From Mycocentrospora acerina (lineage: Eukaryota > Ascomycota > Dothideomycetes > Pleosporales): a stretch of 64,000 bases of DNA. The notes below the pieces were generated by a model. That model made no database searches. It was not told the DNA's origin and worked only from the letters and a program-made list of their open reading frames with translations. The position numbers and the translations under genes are program-made. Shown piece by piece: positions 32,073 to 41,770 of this stretch. The first letter of the stretch is position 1; each line of letters starts with the position of its first letter. Where the stretch lies: NCBI GenBank assembly GCA_022701365.1, contig JAKUHH010000072.1:124001-188000 (forward strand). The letters are read 5' to 3'.

Positions 32073-33298
32073 CTACGAAGTTGAAGCGTGCTCTGCAGGC
32101 TCTGTTTTCACAGCCCAACTCTTGGACACATTGATGGATTTGTCATGAGTAGAACGAGACATATCCATGAGCTTGTATGCTCTTCTGCTGTCATCTTTTG
32201 ACGTGTGCTCTCCTCGCCGACGCAAGTCGTCTAAGCGCATGAGCCCTGATTCAAAGCCTTCCATGAATATCTTGGTGTATGGAAGACACGTTGTTACGAT
32301 AGCGAGGCATTGAACAATCTGGTTGCAAATAGCTGAGCGCCAGAAGCCGAGTGTCAGATCGTCTTTTGTCGAAGAATCGTTGCTTTCCTGGCGGAAAAAG
32401 GCGAGTTGTACTGCTGCAGCAACCAAAACTCTAGACAATCTTATCAGTATTTGAAGTGGTGCTTCAAGATGCAGACTTACAATGATCGGCATGCAAATAT
32501 GCTCATGACAACTGCTTTTCTCTTTCGAGCAATGTGAAGCTGTGCTGTTATACCAAGTTCTAGCGTGACAATCGCGACTTCTGTGACGATGTTCAAGGCA
32601 GAAACTGCATTCCACCAAGCAAACTGTACAAAGTCAGACCTTAGATGCAGACCAGGTTTTATGGTAGTTACTCACGCGGTCAATACATCTGTCGAGCGTT
32701 CTATCCCATGGGTGCGGCATATGACACTGGAAAGCTGCCACCAACACTGAGCCCACTAGCCACAATGACGAGAGTAACCCAATGCCAAAACCGATGGTAC
32801 GGTGCAGCTTAGAAGGAGTCAAATTGTGGATGAATGCCATGATTGCAAGCTTCGAGAATCCGAGCGAAACGATCAGTAAAATCGTCGCTGCATACTCGCT
32901 CTTGACTCGTGTCAGCACTGCCAAATTCAACTTCTTTCGCGATAGTGAGAGCTTACCTTGAAGTTTGACTGAACTTCAAATTCGCTCAAAGTCTTCAATG
33001 GCTTTCCAAATCCATTCTCAGCTTGCAGTATAACGGCAATGGACTGCCCAACGCAAAACACCTAAAGGGGGGTCACTATGGGCGTGGTCCAAAAGGAAGG
33101 ATTCTCAAGCGGACATACTACTGATGTGAGTACGAAACCTGACTCTGCGCTCAAGGATCGGTAAACATAGAACTTGATGCAGGCATGGGTGAGGAAAGCC
33201 AGGAGACTTGTTATGAGGCAGAGCCAGGTGACAATCTGAATAATGGGTGTTCGATTCAAGTCGGACACAACAACTTGGTCCAAGGTGGTTGGCATCAT
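32073..33298 (-). CDS. Fungal rhodopsin-like (SAT4-type) integral membrane protein
   Basis: Five exons (33298-33119, 33061-32957, 32900-32676, 32623-32481, 32430-32073) give 336 residues with about seven hydrophobic segments. The pattern fits the fungal 'rhodopsin domain' family: an N-terminal TM (IVTWLCLITSLLAFLTHACIKFYVYRSL), YAATILLIVSLGFSKLAIMAF, LHRTIGFGIGLLSSLWLVGSV, CHMPHPWDRTLDRCIDR, AWWNAVSALNIVTEVAIVTLEL and a late NQIVQCLAIVTTCLPYTKIFMEGFESG. Despite the name these are not retinal proteins; I see no Schiff-base lysine context. Some members sit in secondary-metabolite clusters or resemble Pth11 receptors, but no cluster is present here. Exon 3 requires an AAG acceptor. The start is one of two adjacent ATGs. 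Confidence 0.88.
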
Positions 33299-34258
33299 GT
33301 GTTGAAAGACGAAGCTGTCGGAGCAGAGGCTAGCCTACAGCTATTGCAAAAGGACATGTTGCTTAGATTAGGGAGCCGACGTGATGAGAACATATGCAAG
33401 GCGCATGTAAATTCAGGCCGTCGGAATGCAGTATTCGGCCCACGCACCTTCATTTAGTACCTTGAGATCCCGACCCGTCATGCTGGAATCCAATGGCACG
33501 CCTCACATGACATGCAGAAGACAAGAGGTTGGCAGCACAGACGGAGTTTCAAAGAGGGAGCCGTGGGGGTTTGAAGAAAGACTTTTCCTCTGTAAAGACC
33601 AACCTCAGCTTGCCCACTAAGGTTTCAACGGACGAGAAGTCCGGATATTATGGAGCATTATAAATGAAGCATGAGGTGATGATTGAGCCTTACCGGCAAA
33701 ATCGGCGTGTCTTGCACAAGCAAGTACCTTTTTCGCGAGACGAAAACCCGACGTCCACACCAACCGCCACTACGCCTGTCTAAGCTCGCCATGAAGCACG
33801 AGTCCCGACATCTCCGGGCTAATATTCTTCTGCGTAAACTCCGCCTCTTTTGGGAAGAAGCCACGACGTGCCGTGCCGTGTAGCATCGGATGATCGAATC
33901 CCATTAGGTGCATACGCCGAGGCAGGTTGGTGAGCCCATTGGGATAGTGCCTGTACACATTAGCCGGGATAGACGCAGGGGTGTGGGCAAATCAGCCACC
34001 TTATGCTACCCTGGATGTTTTGTTCGTCACACATGCCTAGCCTGCAAAGCGCAGGTCACAGCAGGAGAGCTCGCACGCAAAACAATTCAAGTATGATGTT
34101 GCCACATGGTTGGTGGTGTTTCATTCGAGCCTGGATCCTCATCTCCAACCTCCATTCACTGTATTTCAAATACCCAATAATCAACCAACATCAATTAATC
34201 AACTTCATCCTCCAATCCAACCCACCCAGTCGTAACCCCTAAGTCCCAACCTGCCACA
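33299..34258. promoter_or_regulatory. Divergent intergenic region, no gene seen
   Basis: 960 bp between head-to-head genes (rhodopsin-like, minus; GNAT, plus). Several short frames occur on both strands at 33400-34100, none with a recognisable domain. Presumed promoters only. Confidence 0.5.
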
Positions 34259-35192
34259 ATGCCCCTCTCCCTCACACACGTCACAACCCGCGCCGACTTT
34301 GAAAATGTCATGACCTGCCAATGGCTCGCGCATGAACAACCCCCACAGCCCTTCTTCCGGTTATTCTGCCCCATCTATACATCCGGGCGCCAGGATTCCA
34401 TCACCAAAGCAGCGTCACTCCAATGGAAATGGAATGATCACGAACCCGACGCACACTGGCTGAAAGTCACCGACCCAGAAGCTAACGGCGAGATCCTCGG
34501 CGCAGCATGGTATAAAATCTACGACGCCGATCCATTCGAGCACGAAAACGAGGACGAGGTACGGACTTCTCCGAAATGTAACGTAGGATGGTCACTTCTG
34601 TGCATACATACTAACTGTGCACGTTCCCATAAAAAATAGGTAGTAGATTGGTACCCGGAAGACAGCACTAGGGAGTTTGTCTCGCAGGCTCTCCAGCAAC
34701 TCGATGCGCCGCGCCGCAATGGCGCGAGGAAACCTCATGTTTGTATGGCACCGCTTTCCCTGGCTCATCCCCATCCTCATCCCCATCAATCAATCACCCC
34801 ACCCACATCCAACCAACCCACTCTCTCATCTCCTACACCAAACCCCTAACTAACCAATCCCTCCCCCCTCCTCAAAAACAGTCCTAAACATCCTCTTCAC
34901 CCACCCCTCCCACCGCAACCGCGGCATAGCAACCCTCCTCCTAACCTGGGGCATGCAAAAAGCCGACGCCCTAGACGTCGAGTTTTGGCTCGATGCCACA
35001 CCGCTGGGCAAACCGCTGTACGTGAAACACGGGTTTGAAGTCGTGGAGAGGAATGTGCTTGCGCCGAGTACGCAGCAGCCGGACGAGAAGTGGCGGGCGT
35101 TGGAGGCGGAGATGGGGGAAGTGGTGTTTTGGACGATGAGGAGGGGGCGGAGGAGTGAGAGGGAGGGAACTAGTCAGCAAGTAGGATTGTAG
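34259..35192 (+). CDS. GNAT-family N-acetyltransferase
   Basis: Three exons (34259-34558, 34640-34742, 34882-35192) encode 237 residues. The N-terminal half (ADFENVMTCQWLAHEQPPQPFF) is the usual substrate side of fungal GNAT proteins. The acetyl-CoA motif A lies in exon 3: LNILFTHPSHRNRGIATLLL (R-x-x-G-x-A), followed by WGMQKADALDVEFWLDATPL and GKPLYVKHGFEVVER, the typical motif B. Intron 2 (34743-34881, 139 nt) is a long pyrimidine-rich intron. The C-terminus is Arg-rich (TMRRGRRSEREG). The substrate is unknown; such proteins acetylate small molecules or protein N-termini. The gene ends about 300 bp before the assembly gap region. Confidence 0.85.
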
Positions 35193-35963
35193 TAGACATT
35201 AGGAATTTTTCAAATTTTTCGATTTTGAATTTAAAGAAGAAGAAGGAGAAGAAGAAGAAGTGTGAAGTAAAGGGGGGTGGGGGATTGATATTAAAACGAA
35301 GACTATGTTTTGGAAGGATAAAAAAAACACCCAGCTGTCTTTGAAGAGAGAAAAGGAAAAAAATCAAAGATTTTTTTTTGGTGACAGCGGAAATGAAGAA
35401 ATGAAGAGTTGAAGAAAAAAAAATTGGGAATGGATGCAGCAACGTCCATGACCTGCAGCAAGCCCCTTCCCCCCCCCCCCCCCCCCCCCCCCCCNNNNNN
35501 NNNNNNNNNNNNNNNNNNNNNNNNNNNNNNNNNNNNNNNNNNNNNNNNNNNNNNNNNNNNNNNNNNNNNNNNNNNNNNNNNNNNNNNNNNNNNNNNNNNN
35601 NNNNNNNNNNNNNNNNNNNNNNNNNNNNNNNNNNNNNNNNNNNNNNNNNNNNNNNNNNNNNNNNNNNNNNNNNNNNNNNNNNNNNNNNNNNNNNNNNNNN
35701 NNNNNNCCCCCCCCCCCCCCCCCCCCCCTACTTTTTTTCTCGGAAGCAAAAACGCCAGAATTCATGGTCTTTGACCTCCAAACGCCAAGAGGAGGACACA
35801 GTCCTACCACCCATCCCATCTCATTCCATCCAGTTCCACCCCTACCATACCCTAGGCAAGGTCACACCCGACCCGACCATACCAGACCAGAACCCAACCT
35901 AAATCCGACCTTCCAAAACCCTACTGTAACCCTCCCCAACCCAAAAAAACCTCAACCCCCCCC
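35193..35963. other. Convergent intergenic region containing an assembly gap
   Basis: 771 bp between the GNAT stop and the Stu1 stop. It has A/G-rich runs (35200-35430), then poly-C, a run of N, poly-C again, and CA/CC-rich low complexity (35800-35960). No gene can be called. Confidence 0.7.
35469..35728. other. Assembly gap flanked by poly-C
   Basis: C26 at 35469-35494, unknown bases at 35495-35706 (212 N), C22 at 35707-35728. Both sides being C homopolymer suggests that sequencing failed in one long C-rich tract. The true length is unknown. Confidence 0.95.
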
Positions 35964-38900
35964 CTAAGCCTTCCCCCTCTTTGCAAGATAATATGTCAAA
36001 AGATTCAAGTGCTGTTCCCGCGCACCAGCAACCACTCTCCAAAATCCTCCTTCTCCGTCTCCACTCTCTGTCTCCTCTCCCAATCCCTTGATCCTCTCAT
36101 GCAGCGCAATGCAAAACTCTATATCCGCCTTTCGAACATCCGCATCGCAATCATCCATGCATCTGACAGCCAATTTGCCCAGCCGGGCAGTCTGCTCAGT
36201 GTTGAGTGAGATGTTTTTCTGCCCGCTAACCTGGATGAGGGAGGCGAGAGTGGTGAGCGCCATTGTAGTCGTGCGTGTGGAGCTTGGTGTGGGGATAATG
36301 GTGACTGATGATTTCGAGTTCGGAGAAGAACTCGATAACGATGTTGGTGTGCCTTCGATGAGGGCAAGAACAGCGTTTAGGCAGTCAGTTGTTTGACCGT
36401 ATTTGACAATCTCGGCGGCGGTCGTCTCGAGGTCGATGGCGATATGGGAGGTATTTTCGTACTGGGCTTTAGTCTGGAGAACAGAGCAAAGCATACGGGA
36501 TGAGTATCTAGCAGTCTCCCTGCGGTAGAGGGAGAGAAGCGCGCGGATAGTTGCCAGGGCTTGGACTTTCAAGTTAACAGCCTTCATAGGCGACATCTGC
36601 AGGTTCTCCACAGGTGCTTCGAGGTACTCGAGGGACGATAGGAGCAGCCGACCAAAGTTCTCGTCGTTGGGGCCCCAGATATCCTGGTTGGTCTTGATTA
36701 CATCCTGCATGCGGCGGAACATGTGTGCTTCCACTGTGCGTCCCTCAATCTTCTTAATGCCACTTGCAAGCAGCTGCCTGTTCTTGAGCACCTCTGCGCT
36801 GTTCGTCTCGTAACTCTCGGCACGCATAACACTGCCTGTGCTCGTAGTCTTGTGGTGACCTCGAGGGCGCTCTTCGTTAGCATCGCCCATCATAATATCG
36901 TTCGACATGCCACCCGAACTGCGTCGTCGCTCAATACTCTTTTCGTTAATCGGTAGCTCTTCCAGCACGGGTTTGTTGCCTTGATTTCCAGCAATCATGG
37001 GCTCTTCGCCAACAAACGGATCTTCGTAAACCTGAACTTCGTCCTGGGCATCTGTACCTCGCGTGCTCGGTCGATCGGGTGATCGAACTCTCGGACTCTG
37101 GGCTCCTCGAAGAATGATGGGAGTGAGATCGCCAATAGATTTGGGACGTTTGAGTAATGACGATCGCGGACTTGGGATCGGTATACGTCCAGAGTACGAC
37201 TTGGGTGGAGTTCGCTGCATTGGCTGCGCAGCAGGTCGTGCCAGATTCGGAATAACCATCGTGAAGTTGTCATCGTCTCCAATATCAATAGCATCGTTGT
37301 CGATAGCGCTCCTATCTATGCCATTCCTCTGCTTGAACGGAATCGTACCGGGGTCGTGATGGCTTTGCGATCGAGCAAAGCGCCTCGCGTCTGTCACATC
37401 CAAGTCTTTTGCAGGGCTCGCAGCTGGGCTATCGCGTTGAGAGCCCATACTGGGAGTCTTGCGATGGGTCGCAACTCGGGATTTACTCCGTACAGGGCTG
37501 ACGTTTGGGCTATTCTGAGCCCTGGACTTTGGTCGGGGTACATTCTTGGGCACAGCAGGTTTCTTTGTTGTCGTTGCGGCAGGCGTCTTCTCTGGTGTCA
37601 TTGATGGAGTCTCTTTGCCAGCACGTCGGGCAGCATATGGATCTGCGGTTGCTGGTCTGTTTAGCTCGGGGCGGCGCATTGGTCGACGCACAGTTCCGCT
37701 CATCAACGAACCCGTTCCTGTCGAGTTCTTCAAAGCTGATTTTGTCGACTCTCCAGACATGGCAGAAGGCGGTCGTGCGGGACCCGAAGACGTCATTGAT
37801 GCAGTCGAAGCAGTTCTAGGACCTAAAGACTTTGACAACCCTGATTTCGGGGGGGAATAACTCGCAGCAGCAGACATGGGCCTGTCGGGAACGCTCTTGT
37901 TACTAGCTGCCATCTTGGCCCTCCGCTGCTCTGCAATCTTCTCCTTCAGCGCGTTTCGTGCGGCTCCAGCTCCGACGGATTTGGAAAAGGTCGCGGTGCT
38001 TGTCTGGGACGAGGCGAGCGGAGCATTTGGGTTGTTGGGATCCTTTTCCAGGGCACTCTTCTCTCGCTTTTCAAATGTGTCAAACATACTGTCGATAAAA
38101 TCAGCATCTCTCTGAATATGAACTTCGCAATCAACTCACATCTCCGCTCTCTGTGGCCATACCAGCGCAAATGTCCAGTATGTGCTTCGATATGCCTCAC
38201 GCACTTTTGGATTAGCGTCGCTAACGCCCTTCTTGATGATCTTGTCCAGTGTTTCCAATCCTCCCGAGTGGTCAATCTGTGACTTGTGCTTTCGAATCAA
38301 TGTCTTGATCCAAGTCGCAGAGTGTGTTCGCGGCTGTACGTTCTTGTCCTGTGCGGCAAAAGCAACATGCTGGAGCAAGCGGCTGTTGTACGAAACATTC
38401 GAAATGATGGCATCTACTGTGATGTTTCCGTTCTGCGCTGCAATATTCTTCGTAGCAGCGCACATCTTGACAAAGGACTGAAGTAAAATTTCAACCCAGG
38501 GGTCTATCGCAGGGCCAAGTGTCTTTGCAAGCTCCTGAACCAGCTGGCAACCGTTTGTGGACATTGTTGTTCGTAGGGTATTGGCGACTTTCAATATGCC
38601 GTCCAGCAGCGACTTGATTCCTGCGAGAAACGCACCGTGAAACTCAGTTGGCGCGTTACCTTTCAGGATGCGCCGTAGCTTTGTCGCGTTCTTGTCTCGC
38701 GCCAGCCAGTTCTGCTCCGTTTCTCTCCCCTCAAAAGGAGGTCCCATATCGCGGAACATGTCCTCCATTTCGCGCTGTGTGTAAATGTGTATCGGGTCCA
38801 TAGAGACTGTCTCGACCGGCGGGGGCAGCTCTGCTTCGGTAAAGGCGGGTTCCGTGTGTCGCGGCACTACTTTCTTGACCGCAATCGGTCGCTCTGGCGG

Positions 38901-39727
38901 AGGTGGTGGCGCTAGTTCCGCGTCTTTGGACATGGCGTCGTCGTCGAGATGGGTGGTGATGTAAGATGCGATGGTTTTGCGGACATTGTGGGTAGCGAGC
39001 AGCTTCTTCAGGTTCGCTTTTGCGTGTTCGGGCGCGCTCCTGTCTCGTGTCAGTCTGGATCACTTGTGCATCTGCTTTGAACGGCGGCGCACCGGAACAG
39101 TTCCACCACGGCCTTCTTGGCAGTTTCGCGCACCACCGCATCCGCGTCCTCGAGGTTCGCCACGAGGAACGGAACGTAGGCCTTGAAGGGAACACCGTCA
39201 TTCTTGTTCATCTATCGTCGCATGCGCATTAGCCTCTCGTCACTGCACAGACACATCGCGACCTGACTCACCTTGACGATCCACGTCATCGCTGTCTCCT
39301 TTGCACGGGGGTTGCTCCCGCGGATGGTGCTGTGGATGACCTCATCCACCTCGGACTGGCACAGATAGTGCAGCTCAGCGAGAATCTGCGACGCAGCGCT
39401 GCGATGGCCCTCGCGCGCATCGCCCAGGCGATCCTGAAGGATGGCGCATAGCGTGGAGCCTTGCGACGTGATGATCTGCGTCTCCTTTTGCAGCTGCAGG
39501 CGCTTGATGAAATGGCTGAGCGTCGAGAAGCCCGTTGTGACAAGCGCGGCCGATGTCGCGGCCGTGATGGCGATGCGGATGCACTCGAAAATGTCCGCCT
39601 GGCAGCTTTCCGGGACGCGGTTGTGCTTGATGCCCGACTTGAGGGTGTTGAACAGCTGCAGGCGCTGGTCGACGTTGGTGGACGGCTTCTTCAGCGCCGC
39701 AAGGAGCGTCGCTGTCTGCTCCTCCAT
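35964..39727 (-). CDS. STU1: Stu1/CLASP-family microtubule-stabilising protein
   Basis: Four exons (39727-39272, 39211-39093, 39039-38140, 38088-35964) encode 1199 residues, normal for filamentous-fungal Stu1. CLASP proteins bind microtubule plus ends and kinetochores and are needed for spindle stability. The N-terminus is a HEAT/TOG-like array (LAALKKPSTNVDQRLQLFNTL; AKETAMTWIVK; FKAYVPFLVANLEDADAVVRETAKKAVVELF). A second TOG-like block (residues about 310-520) ends with the family phrase NPKVREAYRSTYWTFALVWP. The middle (about 530-900) is a Ser/Pro/Lys-rich basic linker, the expected microtubule-binding region. The C-terminal 250 residues return to helical repeats. The first ATG (39727) is chosen; the frame further upstream has no ATG. 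Confidence 0.93.
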
Positions 39728-40424
39728 GATGAGCGAGCGGGATTTGCTGTTGTTAGTAAGTTGTTTGCGGGGCACGGAGAGGGCGCATTGCAGTCATGTT
39801 GTTTGATCAATGTGTTGTGTTGGGCCCCACTCTTTTCTACGCGCTAGCAGTATCATGGCAACCGTGCCCCTCCCAAACATGCACATGCGTCCCGGAGTCG
39901 TTCGCTGCTGAGCAGGGGCAGGGGTTGATAGGCTGCTGGCGAATCGTGAGGTTGGCCATTGGCTGTGCAGGGATAGCTTCACCCAGACAAGTTTCGCCGT
40001 TTCCAGTGAGTGGTAGCACCATGGGTTTTTGTTCGCGTCGTGTTCATCAGATAACTCACAGGGCAACACTGCAGAGCGAACGAATGCCTGGTGTACCATG
40101 GTAGGGTAGAATTGTCCCAGGCATTGGCATCAGCTCTTCCCGAATAGGCGACACCAACACAACCTGGCTCTTCAGAACACTCGCCCAGCACACGGCCACC
40201 GGTCAAATGTGATTGTCTTAGCACACGCAGAAGATCCAAGTCAAAACCAAACTTCAAAAATAATTATGATGCCGAATTCACAAATATCCAGCTGGAGCAT
40301 CATTCCACATCTCACGCGGTTATGGTCCGTCGTCAACGTCAGCTAAATGAACGAGTGACTGTATATTCAAGCTGCATCTGCCTCTCTCCACTCCCCAAGT
40401 CACCCCACCCCACTAAACACCCCT
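39728..40424. other. Intergenic region, no gene seen
   Basis: 697 bp between the Stu1 start and the THI4 stop, both on the minus strand. Presumed Stu1 promoter and THI4 3' UTR. No other feature is visible. Confidence 0.55.
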
Positions 40425-41518
40425 CTACTCGTCATTCTGCACCTTCCTCTCGTCCCAAACACCAATCGCCTCCTCCGCGGCCTTGACTCCACTCAGCACC
40501 ATAGCTCCAAACGTAGGGCCCATGCGGTTGGCGCCATCGACCTCGCTCAATTCCATGCCACCGACAATCAAGCCAGGCACGATTTCACGGGTACGCTTGA
40601 CGATTGCGTCCTCAGCGGTGCGCATGTCGAGACCGCGCATGCCGCCCAGCTTCTCAATCTGCTGCATGGAGACGAGGCGCTTGACGCTGAAGGCGCCAAA
40701 GGGGCCGTCGTGGCCCGTCGTGGAGATGACGAGGGGCGCGTTGATGGTGTTTGGGTCCATGCAGGACTGGTCTGCGGTAGGTTAGATGTGAATGAAGAAG
40801 ATGGTCGTAGAAGGGGGTCGTACCGTCATGGTGCATGGCCACGAGCGTCCAATTGGTAACCACACCCGCAATACGAACTGCGTTGGGGTCGTTGGCTGTG
40901 GGGGCAGGACGAGTAATGAGGTCCTCGACCGTGGTAGCGTTGAATAGCTTGACGTTGGGGAACTGCAGCACCTTGCTCAGGAGCGTGGAGGTGAAGAGTG
41001 CAGCGTGCTTGACGACAACAAAGTCACCCTCCTCCTCATATGGGACGCCGATTTCATTCAAAAAAAGCTGGGCAGGCTTGCGCATCACCATGGCGCTGAA
41101 GAGCTGTCCGCCGAGCCAGGCACCTCCACCGGGAGCGACGCCGGCTTCGATGATGGCAATCTTCAAGTCGGGGCGCTTGGAGGCAAGGACATAAGCGGTA
41201 GACAAACCACAGGATCCGGCACCGACAATGACAATGTCGGATTCGGCGTAGTTGTTCAAGTCATCGAAGTAACGACGGGCTTGTGGGTGTTAGCATACTG
41301 AGTGATTATGTCCAAGTCACGATTCACATACTCATAGCCCTCGAGACCTGAGATTCGCGGATGGGAGAGAACGTAAAAGCCTCCCAGTTGTTTTCCATCT
41401 CCGCAAGAGTCTTGGCCTGGCCTGCAGGTGCCGCTTTGACAGCGAGGTCCTTCTTGAGGTTCAACACATTGTCATTGCTAGCAGTAGGAAGCTCAAAAGT
41501 AGCAGCAGGAGGAGACAT
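40425..41518 (-). CDS. THI4: Thiamine thiazole synthase
   Basis: Three exons (41518-41332, 41279-40824, 40771-40425) encode 329 residues. Thi4 makes the thiazole half of thiamine from NAD and glycine. In yeast it donates sulphur from its own active-site cysteine and so works once per molecule. Landmarks are SQVSRAMTRRYFDDLNNYAESD, the dinucleotide motif DIVIVGAGSCGLSTAYVL, EAGVAPGGGAWLGGQLFSAMV and HHDDQSCMDPNTINAPL, where the cysteine (about residue 218) is the expected sulphur donor; it is present. The C-terminal block is GMELSEVDGANRMGPTFGAMVLSG. The 5' leader contains a TPP riboswitch (separate entry), so expression should fall when thiamine is plentiful. Intron 2 lies immediately before the catalytic-Cys exon. 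Confidence 0.97.
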
Positions 41519-41530
41519 GTTGGCGATGCT

Positions 41531-41554
41531 TCAAAAGGGTTGGAAACCTGCCAT
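41531..41554 (-). promoter_or_regulatory. Candidate uORF in the THI4 leader
   Basis: An eight-codon frame (ATG GCA GGT TTC CAA CCC TTT TGA; MAGFQPF) ends 12 nt upstream of the THI4 ATG. Its ATG begins at the first base after a good acceptor (CTTAACAG, ending 41555). A second acceptor 7 nt further (GGCAG, ending 41548) would remove that ATG. Splice choice could therefore decide whether the uORF is present, as known for riboswitch-controlled fungal thiamine genes. Confidence 0.45.
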
Positions 41555-41590
41555 CTGTTAAGGGTGCTCAATGGCAGAGGGAGAGGAGCA

Positions 41591-41746
41591 AGCATGAGTC
41601 CTTTCGCTGGTATTATCCAGATCAAGTTATGAAACCGTATAATCTCAGAACGAGTCCAGCAATCCTCTTCTCCTAGACATCGCTTCTCGCAAACGAGACG
41701 CGGTGTTTGGAGGAGAGGCCTGCTGGAAACGAACACCGGTCCATGC
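41591..41746 (-). ncRNA. TPP (THI-box) riboswitch in the THI4 5' leader
   Basis: The minus strand carries the hallmark core of eukaryotic TPP aptamers. CTGAGA (41648-41643) is followed 17 bases later by CTTGATCTGGATAATACC and AGCGAAAGGA (41626-41599). A P1 stem can form between GCATG at 41746-41742 and CATGC at 41596-41592. The segment between P1 and CTGAGA is a long P3-type extension, as in fungi. The element sits inside a candidate 5'-UTR intron with donor AAG/GTACTT at 41770 and acceptors ending at 41555 or 41548. In characterised fungi such aptamers control alternative splicing of NMT1/THI4-type leaders. Confidence 0.93.
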
Positions 41747-41770
41747 AGTATACTTAGCAATAAAAGTACC

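Noticed and set aside
35303..35819. Open frames running through the run of N
   Set aside because: Unknown bases and homopolymer C produce artificial open frames.
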